Source: Zygosaccharomyces rouxii (taxonomy: Eukaryota > Ascomycota > Saccharomycetes > Saccharomycetales > Saccharomycetaceae). From it: a stretch of DNA of 64,000 nucleotides. The position numbers were made by a program, and so were the translations under genes. Positions 39,312-50,111 of this stretch are shown here, in pieces. The notes beneath the pieces are model-generated. The model was not told the origin of the DNA. It was given only the letters and a program-made list of their open reading frames with translations, and did no database searches. Position 1 is the first letter of the stretch, and each line of letters starts with the position of its first letter. The stretch covers positions 1 through 64,000 of the forward strand of contig NC_012992.1 in NCBI RefSeq assembly GCF_000026365.1. Direction: 5' to 3'.

Positions 39312-41858
39312 ATGGGAAAAATGGAGCTGCATGCTCATACACCAGTTAATTTTACCATAGATGAAGATAGCCATAGGACCGGAGTAGCACCTAATGAAGG
39401 AATGCCAGGCAAGTACATCTCCCAACGGCAAAGTGAAATTGGAAATAATAGCATTTTTACTCCGTTGTCTTATATGTCCAATTACATCTCCGTAAGTTCT
39501 CCCCTCTTCACAAAAGATCTCAAAAAGAGGATAAGGATCGAGAATGAAGACTTGTTAAAAAGATACTATTCATCAAAAAAATCCATTAGCCATGCAATGT
39601 ATAGACATGGTAGTATTGCGAGTGATTCTGAGACTTCTAATGTCCTCAATGAAAGGTCAAGGTCGTACGTTTGGATGAATAAGTTTTTAGATGATTCGAG
39701 ATACCTGGCAACTTTGTTTGAACCCGATGCTACTCCAGAAGTTCATCTTAGCAGTGAAGAAGAAGGAGAGTGGGAGAAAAGACAAGCATTGAGGACGCAT
39801 GCCGCTTCTCCTTATTTTAAACATTTCCAAAGATTGTTGGCCGTGGATTTACGAGAACCCGACGTGCTAAAGAAACACAACCTTTGGATACCGATGATCA
39901 AAAGGGGTTGGAGGAACACATTTTCAATAGATCAAGAGGAGGAGGATAGCCTTTATGACGGTAAGGTTTCTCCCCTCTTCATAGATGGTAATGAATACAT
40001 GACCAAGGACTACGATCTATACAAAGGCAGTACCTCGATTCCATCGATCTTTTCAGAATACAGATTACCAGCACTTGTCCACCATTGTGCCGTGGAACTC
40101 AATGGTAAAGTTTATATCCTGGGTGGATTAATGGCATGTCACAAGCACGATGACGAAGCCCCATCATTAAGAGACTTCGTTGTGGATGGAATAAAAAATT
40201 TACCTCCCCCACTCTTATCTTCCGTAGTTAATAACCCTTGTATGATTAACAATGGCAGACTGTACGTCATGTCAGCATATTCCAATAGTTTAAGAAGACC
40301 TGAAGTTTCTGGACAAATTCCACCACCACTGTTGTGTATGAAGGGATCTAAACTTACAGAGAGACATATTTTCTTTTACGGTGGTTTTGAAATAAGGACT
40401 GAAACCAATATTGGTGAAAATGGTGTGTTCCACCTGAGGAAAAGAGCTTACATGAATAATACCGGTTATATTTTGGACACGATGACATTTAACTTTACTA
40501 GGGTGGAATTAACTGCAGTTCCCTATAAACTTGTATCTTATCCGACGCTGGCCGCTCGGTTTGGTCATGTGCAGCTATCCATTTCTAATAACGGCAATAA
40601 TACGCATAATAACAGTAACGGAAGCTACTTTAACCACCAAAGGCATCATGAAAATGATGAAAATGGTGACGGATCACCAGCTTCTGGTTTTGAAAGTACT
40701 TCCTCAGAGGCTAATTCGCCAGCGGTTTCTGTTGGATCTACTCCTGCTAGATTAAATAACGCTTTGCATAATTCCGGCGTTCATTCGATCCTAATCTTTG
40801 GCGGTTATAAGCAAACGGGTGACGATGATTATGAAGCATTGAACGACCTTTGGAAGATTGACGTACCAGTATTGGTGAAGGGTAAACGTGGTTATTACAA
40901 ATTCGGAAGCACGGCCAATGCTACCATCCTACCTCGATCAAGTCCACGCGATCCATGGCCAAGTCCCAGAGCATTTCCAGCTGATTGTGTTACAAATGTG
41001 CGTGATAACGCCACTAAACCTGACCTCTTAGAAAGGCTACAAGAAAATTTCTTTATCGATAAGAGTACCTTCCCCGCTCAGGACAAATCAAGGCCACTGT
41101 TCAAAAGTTTACCGCACGCAAGAAGTGAACCAGATAGATCTAAAATACTTACAAGGACGAAGGAAAGTGGAACTAGCAGTACCAGTAGTACTACTGGTTC
41201 CACCAATGCTAGTACCAACCCGCTATTAAAGCAATGTCTTACATCGTCATCATCACATTCCGCACCTACAAAGCCGTTGCAACCAAGGTCTAAAACACAA
41301 CCCAATTTTGAACACAAGGTGCTGATCATGCACGGAGGATCAAACAAAACAGATGTATGTCGTGACATGTGGTGGTACGATATTGAAACTGAAACATGGT
41401 CACAGATAACTACCCATGGTAAACATGAAGCTTCCAAGATGATACCAATTGGCGTAGGCCTCGTTGGTCATTCATTGGTATGTGTTGGTGGTATGGCAGT
41501 CTTTGTTGGAGGTCTTTTACAAGAAGATGTCGATTTTCTTTATCATGGTGTTGATTACGAAGACATGAGAATACCACCACAATTAGCCATTGGTAGTGAT
41601 TTCATCAATCTATTCGATCTGGCGACCCAGTGTCTACTGGGACACACTGTAATAGGAGATGAAACCAACGCGTACCTGAGGGACGACCTTGAGGCAAGAC
41701 TCGGTGTAATTTTATCATGTGGATTTACCGTCATTCAATTCAATGGTGATATACTACTGTTTGGTGGTGTCGTTTCAAGACGCTTTGAGACAAGTGGCCT
41801 AAACTTACGTGGCGCTGTCTTGAAATGTGTTCTGCCATCAATGAAACTGGCAATTTGA
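39312..41858 (+). CDS. GPB1: Kelch-repeat PKA regulator GPB1/GPB2
   Basis: Kelch-repeat protein that in S. cerevisiae binds the G-alpha protein Gpa2, stabilises the Ras-GAPs Ira1/2 and dampens cAMP-PKA signalling. 848 residues (897 and 880 for Gpb1 and Gpb2). Kelch-type strands are visible: [95 protein letters not shown] and [13 protein letters not shown]. Low-complexity Ser/Thr/Asn inserts lie between the repeats (about 435-485 and 595-665). The ATG is 39312; the frame opens eight codons earlier at TTG. Position matches both YOR371C and YAL056W, so this is the single pre-duplication gene. Confidence 0.9.
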   Translation: [848 protein letters not shown]

Positions 41859-42454
41859 TTTAAAGTAGAACAATCGGCAGTATTAATGGCTAATGAATCA
41901 TCCTTGAATGCTTCGCTTGACTATGACTTAAAACTGATATCATATCCAAGCGGGGTAACAGGGGTTTTACAAAAAAAAATTTTTTTCCCGGTCTCCTTCT
42001 AAACACGAACAGAAAAAATTTTTTTTTTCCTATGGCAACAACAAAGAGAAAGGAAAAAAAAAAATAACCCAGGAAATAAATAATATTAAAGATTGAAAAT
42101 TATATGTGGGAGACCTCCTTTTAAAACTCTAAGGAATTTTCCTCGTGGATATATGATGAGACTAAGAGGCTGATTAATACTGAAATTACGACATCTGGAA
42201 TTTTTACTAGAGAATAAAATAAACTAAAATACTGTTTTCCAAGTTTGAGACAAAAAGACTCATAGACATTATTCTATTGTTTGGATAATCCACGAAACGT
42301 TTTTTTTTTAACACGATAAAAAATTTTCTCCCAAAGGTACTACAAGATAGAGAAGTAGAAAAACGTTAGAGTTGGATTAAATTGAATTACACCGAATTGA
42401 ATTTACTATAAGCCAAAAATTTAGAGCATCTTCGTTTTCTCGTCAAAATTGGTA
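41859..42454. promoter_or_regulatory. GPB-MRS6 intergenic region
   Basis: About 600 bases with several A and T tracts (41970-42065, 42299-42309), likely nucleosome-poor promoter DNA for MRS6. No gene or specific site was recognised. Confidence 0.4.
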
Positions 42455-44269
42455 ATGTACACAACCGAACGTCGTCCTTCTATGGCGGAACGCAGACCAA
42501 CGATCGTAGCGATGAGTGCACAAAGTGTAGTTCCTCATTTAGCTGGGATTGAAGATCCTTTACCCGATACGACCCCTGAAAAGGTTGACGTTTTAATCGT
42601 GGGTACAGGTATGGTTGAATCTGTGCTTGCGGCAGCACTTTCGTGGCAAGGTTCAAGTGTTTTGCACATCGACAGAAATGACCATTACGGTGACAGTTCA
42701 GCAACCTTAACTGTTGATCAGATTAAGAAATGGGTAAACTCTGTCAATCAGGGTTTATTTTCAGGTTGTTACGATAATGCTAAACTATACGTTTCCACCA
42801 GTATCGGAAATCATAATGGGAAATATGCGTCAAGAGACTTTGGTATTGATTTGGCTCCAAAAGTTTTATTCGCTAAATCCGATCTGTTATCTATTCTGGT
42901 TAGATCAAGGGTCCATCAATACTTAGAATTTCAGTCGTTATCAAATTTCCACACTTTTGAGAATGATAACTTTGAGAAATTGACAAATACGAAACAAGAA
43001 ATCTTTACGGACCAAAAATTACCACTAATGACGAAACGTAATTTGATGAAATTTATCAAATTTGTATTGAATTGGGAAGAGCAGCCTGAAGTTTGGAAAC
43101 CTTATGCTGATACACCCCTTTGCGATTTACTAGTTGAGAAATTTCGTCTTGAAAAAGCACAAGTTTTTGAGTTAATGTTTTCTATTGGTCTTTGTTATAA
43201 TATGCAAACTAAAACTCCAGAAGCGCTGCAAAGGATTCGTCGATATTTGAGTAGTTTCGATGTCTACGGCCCATTTTCAGTGCTTTATTCCAAATATGGT
43301 GGTCCTGGTGAATTATCGCAAGGTTTTTGCAGATCGGCTGCTGTTGGTGGTGCAACGTATAAACTTAACGAAACTTTAACTTCTTATGACCCTAATACAA
43401 AGATGGCGCTTTTTGGAGACGGTTCTCAAGTTTACGTTACAGAGAAAGTTGTAGCGTCACCATCGCAGGCTCCTAAAGATAGTCGAAACATTCCAAATCA
43501 AAAATACGAAGTTCATAGGTTAACATGTGTGGTCGAAAAATCATGCGAGCAATGGTTTAGTGAAGGTGAGTCTGCAGCTGTGATTGTCTTCCCACCAGGC
43601 TCATTAAAATCTGGTAACGTTGAAGTGGTACAAGCATTTATATTAGGATCAGGTAGTGAAATATGTCCCGGGGGGACGAGTGTTTGGTATTTATCCACGA
43701 TGCAACAAGGATCTCGTGCGGAAATGGATCTCGACGCTGCCTTGGAGGCTATGGAAGCTAGTCTCATCAGGGAATCATCAACAGATTTAGAGCACGATGA
43801 CTCTTTAGTACAGTTTGGTCCTAATGGAGAAACTTTAATCAACTCAGTTAGGTTGGGACAGTCTTTTAAACAATACGTGCCTCGAGAAAGGATACAGTTC
43901 CTTCTAAAACTTTATTATACCCAATACACTTCGACACCACCATTTAATGTAGTGGATCCATCATTTTTTGATATCAACAATATTGATGGCAATGGTAAAC
44001 TAATACCGGGGGCTTCTGATAATGGTGTTCTCTATACTGCAATGCCATCGGGTGAAATCTCTTACGATGAAGTGGTAACAGCTGTTAGAGTTTTGTACGA
44101 AAAGATTGTTGGTAGTGATGATGATTTTTTCGATTTAGATTTTGAAGATGAAGATGAAGCACCAATGAATAAAGCTGATTATGAAAATGCGATTGAAGAT
44201 GACGAAGATGTGGATATGAATGTGGGAAGACACGAATCTGCGGAATTCGTGGGTGAAATGGAAATATGA
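42455..44269 (+). CDS. MRS6: Rab escort protein MRS6
   Basis: Presents newly made Rab GTPases (Ypt1, Sec4) to geranylgeranyl transferase II and binds Sfp1. 604 residues, matching the 603 of S. cerevisiae. GDI/REP fold motifs are VDVLIVGTGMVESVLAAALSWQG (about residues 45-67), the LHIDRNDHYGD segment, RDFGIDLAPKVLFAKSDLL, KFVLNW and YGGPGELSQGFCR. The C-terminus is highly acidic and ends EFVGEMEI as in S. cerevisiae. The ATG 42455 gives MYTTERRPSMAERRP, matching the known N-terminus. Synteny is with YOR370C. Confidence 0.96.
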   Translation: MYTTERRPSMAERRPTIVAMSAQSVVPHLAGIEDPLPDTTPEKVDVLIVGTGMVESVLAAALSWQGSSVLHIDRNDHYGDSSATLTVDQIKKWVNSVNQGLFSGCYDNAKLYVSTSIGNHNGKYASRDFGIDLAPKVLFAKSDLLSILVRSRVHQYLEFQSLSNFHTFENDNFEKLTNTKQEIFTDQKLPLMTKRNLMKFIKFVLNWEEQPEVWKPYADTPLCDLLVEKFRLEKAQVFELMFSIGLCYNMQTKTPEALQRIRRYLSSFDVYGPFSVLYSKYGGPGELSQGFCRSAAVGGATYKLNETLTSYDPNTKMALFGDGSQVYVTEKVVASPSQAPKDSRNIPNQKYEVHRLTCVVEKSCEQWFSEGESAAVIVFPPGSLKSGNVEVVQAFILGSGSEICPGGTSVWYLSTMQQGSRAEMDLDAALEAMEASLIRESSTDLEHDDSLVQFGPNGETLINSVRLGQSFKQYVPRERIQFLLKLYYTQYTSTPPFNVVDPSFFDINNIDGNGKLIPGASDNGVLYTAMPSGEISYDEVVTAVRVLYEKIVGSDDDFFDLDFEDEDEAPMNKADYENAIEDDEDVDMNVGRHESAEFVGEMEI

Positions 44270-44815
44270 CCCAAAGTTATCTTTGTTATTTTTATTTTTA
44301 TTTCTATTGTTTGTTATTTTCACCTTTGATTTTTATTTACTACTATAATTGCACGGACTAGACGGCATATCATGTTGCTATGGAATATATGTATATATCA
44401 ATAAAATATACGATAACGGAGACTTAATATATTCGAGATTGATAGGAGGAATATCGATCAGGGCGTAATAGCGCTATGAAATAACCAGAACGAGTGACTA
44501 TTACATCTGTACACCACACTACAACACCCGGACACCAACAGTGTCAAGTAGTCCTCAAGTATTCTGCATTCGAATTTTATTTTATTTTTCAAGACAACGC
44601 GAGGACAGCGAGGACGCACAGACGCAAACCCAAGCAAATCCTCATCGACCAAACGGTGAAAAATACAACTAAATGTCACGATGAGCTCCGTGACCAGCAA
44701 CGGTTTGATACGCTCTTTTGGAACTTTTGGTTTTAATACTGTACGGAGCAGTTCTAATATTTAACTGTCGAAGAAGTCCCACTAGCCAAAAGGAGATAGA
44801 ACCTTTATTTTAATA
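44270..44815. promoter_or_regulatory. RPS12 upstream region with Rap1-like site
   Basis: A 546-base spacer. ACACCCGGACACC at 44524-44536 matches the Rap1 consensus with one mismatch and lies about 280 bases before the RPS12 ATG, the usual distance for ribosomal protein genes. AC- and AG-rich sequence follows at 44594-44640. No snoRNA was recognised. Confidence 0.55.
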
Positions 44816-45253
44816 ATGTCTGATACTCAAGAAGTCCAAGAAGTTCAAGAAGTTCCAGAAGTTCAAGAAGAACAAACCGCTGAAGTCACCATCGAAGATG
44901 CTTTGAAGGTTGTCTTGAGAACTGCCTTGATCAATGACGGTTTGGCTAGAGGTTTGAGAGAATCTGCCAAGGCTTTGACCAAGGGTCAAGCTCAATTGGT
45001 TGTCCTTGTCAGCTCTGTCACTGAAGACAACATCATCAAGTTGGTTGAAGGTTTGGCTAACGATCCTGAGAACAAGGTTCCATTGATCAAGGTCGCTGAC
45101 GCTAAGCAACTAGGTGAATGGGCCGGTTTGGGTAAGGCTGACCGTGAAGGTAACGTCAGAAAGGTTGTCGGTGCTTCCGTTGTTGTTGTTACCAACTGGG
45201 GTGCTGAAACTGATGAACGTACCATGATCTTGGAACACTTCTCCCAACAATAA
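44816..45253 (+). CDS. RPS12: Small ribosomal subunit protein eS12 (RPS12)
   Basis: A 145-residue component of the 40S subunit (143 in S. cerevisiae). An acidic Glu/Val-rich N-terminus (residues 1-22) precedes the eS12 core with ALKVVLRTALINDGLARGL, KALTKGQAQLVVLVSSV and LGEWAGLGKADREG. Very strong codon bias is typical of ribosomal protein genes. A Rap1-like site lies upstream. Synteny is with YOR369C. No intron was seen. Confidence 0.97.
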   Translation: MSDTQEVQEVQEVPEVQEEQTAEVTIEDALKVVLRTALINDGLARGLRESAKALTKGQAQLVVLVSSVTEDNIIKLVEGLANDPENKVPLIKVADAKQLGEWAGLGKADREGNVRKVVGASVVVVTNWGAETDERTMILEHFSQQ

Positions 45254-45345
45254 GCGAATCTGATGTGAAATGAGATTTCTCCCCAGATTTGTGTAATGTG
45301 TATCTTATATTGTTAAATAATTAATAGGCATATCTTGAGATACAG

Positions 45346-46548
45346 CTAAAAAAATAGTGGAATCTCGTTATTATTGGAACGAGGTGAAACGTCGCCGTTT
45401 TTCTGCGGTGAAATTGGTTCCACCCTTGCGTTGGTGAGTCCCAGCAGGTTATCTGTAGAGGATTCACTAAAATCACCACCATGATTGAATACCGGTTGTC
45501 TTCTTCTATATGTTGATTTTTTTGAAAACCTACTAGTTCTTTCCAACTCATTAATCTCCATGAGAAGTTGAAATTCCTCTTGATCTGCTTCATCGATATT
45601 TTCTTTTTCTAACATGCAAACTTCAATGACAATTCCCGGATATTCTCCTGACAACTGTTTACGATGATTCCCATAATTATTATCATTATTATTACTATTA
45701 GATCTTGTATCTGTCAATATCACATCATCGGTTCTACTCAGTATGTTGACGCTTAAAAGACCATGAACATCCATTCTTAACAAAACTTTACTAGCCACTT
45801 TAGTGCTTTGCCTAATTTTATCAAATGAATTAAAATCAAAAAATCCTAATACCGGTTTATCATAAACTAAACTGGTACTATCACCATCGTAAACTTCCAA
45901 TTTTTCCAAAATAGACCTGCTACTTGGTAATTTAATTCTTGAGAATCCTAGTTGAGATTTGGAGAGAAGAGCAAAGGTATTCTCGCCATCTTCATCTATT
46001 TTTGCAAATATACAGCATCCACGACATCCAATCTCTTTAAGATCCTTGATAGCGGAATAGAGTACATCACCTTTAACAATGCATTCGAAAAGAACTTGAT
46101 CTCTATCCAATTTTAATCCAATGGTATCAAGGCTTGATACATGGTAAGTATGATATTCAACGCTTTCAGATATTAGAGAATCTTCAAAGATTAATTGTAA
46201 TGGTGTACCAGGTCCATTATAAGAAAGTGTAGATTCTAGAGCGTCATCCACATTTCTATGAGCAACGTTAAAGCTATTCAAAAGATAATTCATATTAACG
46301 CACAATGTACTCTGGTCGCCTAACTCATTATGGTAGGAATACGATGCAAATAGATCTCTCGATAAGAATAATTGGATTCTTATGGTATGATTACATTCAC
46401 GAGCAAATGATAATCCATCTTCGTCAATAAATATCAACACATCTTGCTTGTTATCAAAGGGTGTTAAACAGTTGAGAGCCGTAGTAATATGATCTAAATG
46501 GAAAGTTGAAGCAGAGAAATGTGTAGCTTTGCCGTCGTTGATTCTCAT
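45346..46548 (-). CDS. RAD17: Checkpoint clamp subunit RAD17
   Basis: Subunit of the Rad17-Mec3-Ddc1 (9-1-1) clamp loaded at DNA damage to activate the Mec1 checkpoint; related to fission yeast Rad1. 400 residues (401 in S. cerevisiae). The sliding-clamp fold is suggested by ALNCLTPFDNKQDVLIFIDEDGLSFARECNH near the start and KVASKVLLRMDVHGLLSVNIL later. A non-conserved Asn-rich loop lies near 283-292 and a polar C-terminal tail follows. The ATG 46548 is the first in frame. It shares a 109-base divergent promoter with PEX22. Synteny is with YOR368W. Confidence 0.92.
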   Translation of the reverse strand: MRINDGKATHFSASTFHLDHITTALNCLTPFDNKQDVLIFIDEDGLSFARECNHTIRIQLFLSRDLFASYSYHNELGDQSTLCVNMNYLLNSFNVAHRNVDDALESTLSYNGPGTPLQLIFEDSLISESVEYHTYHVSSLDTIGLKLDRDQVLFECIVKGDVLYSAIKDLKEIGCRGCCIFAKIDEDGENTFALLSKSQLGFSRIKLPSSRSILEKLEVYDGDSTSLVYDKPVLGFFDFNSFDKIRQSTKVASKVLLRMDVHGLLSVNILSRTDDVILTDTRSNSNNNDNNYGNHRKQLSGEYPGIVIEVCMLEKENIDEADQEEFQLLMEINELERTSRFSKKSTYRRRQPVFNHGGDFSESSTDNLLGLTNARVEPISPQKNGDVSPRSNNNEIPLFF

Positions 46549-46657
46549 TCGATATTTCTTTTATCTCTGTAGTGGATAAGAGATGTAACAATTAAGAATT
46601 CCACCGGGCGATGATGATAAGCTTGCTTAATATCATTTCTTAGGTAAAACCATCAAG

Positions 46658-47155
46658 ATGACACAGAGGAAATCAAACGGAACCATACGATGGGTTCGAA
46701 TGGCAGGTACAGCTGCGATCCTTGCAGTTGGTATAGGAGCTGCCATTTATGCTTGGAGCCAATCTTCGTCATTATCGCAGACAGATGATAATCAGGGGAA
46801 ATCAGTTCAAAAGACCAAAGGACCTTCCAAAGCCATTATCATTACAAAATCTGTAGCTCAGGTGGAAGGAATCGATTGGATCAAGCTGTTGCAAGAGGAT
46901 GTAGTCTTACTAGTGCCACCAGGAATTCCATTCTTGGAAGATAGAGATGAAGAAGAGTCACCCGCTCATCGGTACAAGATAATACGTTGTGATACTATGA
47001 TAGGATTGTGGTCTTGCGTTAAACATTTACAAAAGGAACAGTTATTATATGTGGAAGAGGAGATTGCAGATGGGTTGCCAAATGATCTTACTAGGTACGT
47101 TAAAGAGTTGGTCAACTGTAAGGATTCAGAACATTTGAAAGCATCATGTGTGTAA
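46658..47155 (+). CDS. PEX22: Peroxisomal membrane anchor PEX22
   Basis: Anchors the ubiquitin-conjugating enzyme Pex4 to the peroxisome for recycling of the import receptor Pex5. The 165-residue protein has a short basic N-terminus, one membrane segment (about residues 14-33, MAGTAAILAVGIGAAIYAW) and a cytosolic domain that includes KAIIITKSVAQVEGIDWIKLLQEDVVLLVPPGI. S. cerevisiae Pex22 has 180 residues and is equally divergent, so position is important support: here it falls between RAD17 (YOR368W) and SCP1 (YOR367W), with ACS1 (YAL054C) next, just as YAL055W precedes ACS1. Confidence 0.85.
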   Translation: MTQRKSNGTIRWVRMAGTAAILAVGIGAAIYAWSQSSSLSQTDDNQGKSVQKTKGPSKAIIITKSVAQVEGIDWIKLLQEDVVLLVPPGIPFLEDRDEEESPAHRYKIIRCDTMIGLWSCVKHLQKEQLLYVEEEIADGLPNDLTRYVKELVNCKDSEHLKASCV

Positions 47156-47161
47156 GCTAGT

Positions 47162-47770
47162 TTAAGTAATATCCCTTCTTTTACCGAAGACGACACCCTC
47201 AGATTTCTGGGAAGCACCTCCCATAAAACCATATTCTTGAGTACTCCAGCCGTTTTTCAAATGTGCAGGTTTATTCTTTACAGGTGGGCGTGGTTTCTTT
47301 TCAGCCAATTGAGGCCCTAATACTGGGAAGAGATCAGGATGCCTTTTATTAGCATAACGTGATAAAGATTTTAAAGTCTGGTAAACTATTGCAGGGTCTT
47401 TCTCTTCATATAAATCAACAGTTTGAAATAATTCATCCTCTGGTACACCATATTGTCTACAAAATTGTAGAAATTGAGATATTTGGTCCATTTGCATAAA
47501 AGGTATAGTGGTCTGCTTATAAGGAATTAATGGAGGTGCGTTTGGAGGTGAGTCAGCACCGTTAATTGTATTAGCTAGTCGACAAAGTGCTACACCATCT
47601 TTCAAAGAATCTAGTAGCGATGCAGAAGGTACTGGATCATGCAAAATCGTTTGAAATACCCAAACTTTAATCTCATCAACCGCACTTTGAGAAAACTTAC
47701 TATTCCTCAGATTCTTCAAATCCTCATCCAACGGAGTACAATCTGGCTTCTTCCCATATACAACGCTCAT
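47162..47770 (-). CDS. SCP1: Calponin-like actin bundler SCP1
   Basis: Transgelin/calponin family protein that bundles actin in cortical patches. 202 residues (200 in S. cerevisiae). The single calponin-homology domain spans about residues 25-135 and includes EIKVWVFQTIL, SLLDSLKDGVALCRLANTING and PFMQMDQISQFLQFCRQYGV. The C-terminal GWSTQEYGFMGGASQKSEGV is the calponin-like repeat that adds actin binding. Its stop lies six bases from the stop of convergent PEX22, so the 3' ends must overlap. Synteny is with YOR367W. Confidence 0.95.
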   Translation of the reverse strand: MSVVYGKKPDCTPLDEDLKNLRNSKFSQSAVDEIKVWVFQTILHDPVPSASLLDSLKDGVALCRLANTINGADSPPNAPPLIPYKQTTIPFMQMDQISQFLQFCRQYGVPEDELFQTVDLYEEKDPAIVYQTLKSLSRYANKRHPDLFPVLGPQLAEKKPRPPVKNKPAHLKNGWSTQEYGFMGGASQKSEGVVFGKRRDIT

Positions 47771-47915
47771 CTTGAATCCTTTATTTGTTTTTTCTTTTGT
47801 AGATCATTGTTAACTCTAACATCTAACTAAGTCGCCCTCTCTCCCCTTGTCTATTCTATAGTAACGACTTGCAATTCTTAAAAAGAAGGAAAGGAAGAAT
47901 ATAAATAAATAATTC

Positions 47916-50111
47916 CTACAATTTTACAGAATCAATCAAATGCCTAACGACACCTGGATTGGATAAAGTAGAAACATCGCCCAATTGATCACACTCACCA
48001 GCTAAGATTTTTCTTAGAATACGCCTCATAATCTTACCTGATCTAGTCTTTGGTAAATCATCCACCAATACAATTAGTTTAGGAGCAGCAAAGGGACCGA
48101 TGTCTTTTCTTACCGCTAGAATCAAATGTTTCTTGATATCTAGTAATTCTTCTTCAGAGGCCGTTGACCAACTTGATTTATTCTTTAAAACTACAAAGGC
48201 CGCGACTGCTTGGCCTGTTAAATCATCATTAAATCCTACGACGGCACACTCTGCCACAATTGCATCATCAAGAACTGCACTTTCAATTTCTGCTGTTGAT
48301 AATCTGTGACCTGAAATATTAACAACATCATCGACACGTCCTAAGATCCAAATGTAACCATCTTTATCTCTGGCAGCACCGTCCCCAGTGAAATAATAAC
48401 CTGGATAAGGTTTCAAATAAGTATCAAGGAATCTATCGTGATCTTTCCAAATGGTTCTAGCAAATGACGGCCATCCACATCTAACCGCCAGAACACCTTC
48501 AACAAGAGGCTTAGTTAATTCTTGACCTGTCGTTGGATCTAGTATACAGGAGTCAATCCCAATGAAGGGGAAGCCTGCAGATCCTGGTTTCATTGGTGTA
48601 ACACCCCCTGCCATTGGCGTTAACATATGAGATCCAGATTCAGTTTGCCAATAGGTATCCACAATTGGCAATTCATTTTTACCAATTTTTTCGGAATACC
48701 ACTCCCAAACTTCAGCGGCTATAGGCTCGCCTACAGTACCTAAGGCACGTAAGGATTGTAAAGAGTGACCTTCGATAAAGGAGTCACCAGCCCGCTTTAG
48801 CAGTCTCAGTGCAGTAGGAGCCACATAAAATTGGGTTACTTTGTACTGATCAATAATATCCCAGTAACGAGCATAAGTTGGATATGCAGGAGTACCTTCA
48901 AACACCAAAGTAGTACAACCGTAAAGTAAAGGACCATAAACAACATAAGTGTGACCTGTTATCCAGCCAACGTCACCTGCAGTGAAAAACACGTCTTCTC
49001 GATGTGTGTCAAAGCTGTATCTCATCGTCAAAAGAGCTGATAGTAGATAACCAGCAGTGCTATGTTGCACACCCTTCGGAGTACCGGTCGAACCCGAAGT
49101 ATACAAGAGAAATAAAGGATGCTCTGAATCCACAGGTTCACAAGGACAATAACCTTTATATTTCCGCAATTCTCCATCCCAATCCAAATCTCTGGATACT
49201 TGGCGTGGAACCCTAGGGTTATTAGTACGTCTATAAACAAGAACGTTGCTCACGCCTGGAGTCTCTTTCAGAGCATCATCAACAATTCTCTTGGTTTCCA
49301 CAATTTTGCCCCCTCTCTTAGTTTCATCTGTAGTAATTACTACATGCGAATCTGCATCATTAATACGATCTCTCAATGAATTACAGGAAAATCCAGCAAA
49401 AACCACAGAATGAATAGCACCAATTCTAGCAATTGCCATCAAAGAAATTACCGCTTGAGGAATCATTGGCATATATACTGCAACTGTATCACCTTTACGA
49501 ACTCCCATCGAATAGCGAAGCACTTGAGCCAATTGACAAACTTGTTCTAACAATTCCGAATATGTTAAAGTATAGCCTTGGCCAGGCTCATCAGTCTCGT
49601 AAATTATGGCCGGTTTATCAGGTGTCTCTAAAGCATGTCTATCAACGCAATTATAACAAGCATTTGTTTGACCATTTAGGAACCATGCATTATTGTTCAA
49701 TGAAGGTTTACCAGTACGAGGGTCAGGAATGAAAACTTGATCAAAATCTTTGAACCAGTTCAAAAATTGACGTGCTTTGTTACCAAAAAACTCCGAAGGC
49801 TGATCAATTGATTCTCTGTACAATTTTTCGTATTCTCTAAATCCAGATATGTGCGGGCAATAATGACAAGACAATTCAGACTGTAATCTATGAGTGATTG
49901 GCTTTTGCTGCACTGTATGAACACTAATCAAATGATCATAATCGGTAGTTGGTGTATTAGTTTCAGCTTCATGATCCTTTTCAGTACTTACATTGTTTGT
50001 AGTGGCCGGAGATGTATTCTCCCTTTCAGCTGCATGTACTAATCTCGCTTTCAAATCTCCAATCGTACCGCCCGTTGGGGAAGTGCCAGTTGCAGTCGTT
50101 GATGGGGACAT
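47916..50111 (-). CDS. ACS1: Acetyl-CoA synthetase ACS1
   Basis: Activates acetate to acetyl-CoA with ATP, needed for growth on acetate and ethanol. From ATG 50111 the protein has 731 residues (713 in S. cerevisiae) and begins MSPSTTATG, as Acs1 begins MSPS. The family motifs are intact: the [19 protein letters not shown] phosphate loop, [35 protein letters not shown] and the catalytic lysine in [10 protein letters not shown]. It is Acs1-like rather than Acs2-like by the C-terminal [16 protein letters not shown]. The frame is open 47 codons further upstream with ATGs at 50210 and 50183, but a TATA box at 50223-50230 argues for initiation at 50111. A carbon-source response element lies upstream. 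Synteny is with YAL054C. Confidence 0.96.
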   Translation of the reverse strand: MSPSTTATGTSPTGGTIGDLKARLVHAAERENTSPATTNNVSTEKDHEAETNTPTTDYDHLISVHTVQQKPITHRLQSELSCHYCPHISGFREYEKLYRESIDQPSEFFGNKARQFLNWFKDFDQVFIPDPRTGKPSLNNNAWFLNGQTNACYNCVDRHALETPDKPAIIYETDEPGQGYTLTYSELLEQVCQLAQVLRYSMGVRKGDTVAVYMPMIPQAVISLMAIARIGAIHSVVFAGFSCNSLRDRINDADSHVVITTDETKRGGKIVETKRIVDDALKETPGVSNVLVYRRTNNPRVPRQVSRDLDWDGELRKYKGYCPCEPVDSEHPLFLLYTSGSTGTPKGVQHSTAGYLLSALLTMRYSFDTHREDVFFTAGDVGWITGHTYVVYGPLLYGCTTLVFEGTPAYPTYARYWDIIDQYKVTQFYVAPTALRLLKRAGDSFIEGHSLQSLRALGTVGEPIAAEVWEWYSEKIGKNELPIVDTYWQTESGSHMLTPMAGGVTPMKPGSAGFPFIGIDSCILDPTTGQELTKPLVEGVLAVRCGWPSFARTIWKDHDRFLDTYLKPYPGYYFTGDGAARDKDGYIWILGRVDDVVNISGHRLSTAEIESAVLDDAIVAECAVVGFNDDLTGQAVAAFVVLKNKSSWSTASEEELLDIKKHLILAVRKDIGPFAAPKLIVLVDDLPKTRSGKIMRRILRKILAGECDQLGDVSTLSNPGVVRHLIDSVKL

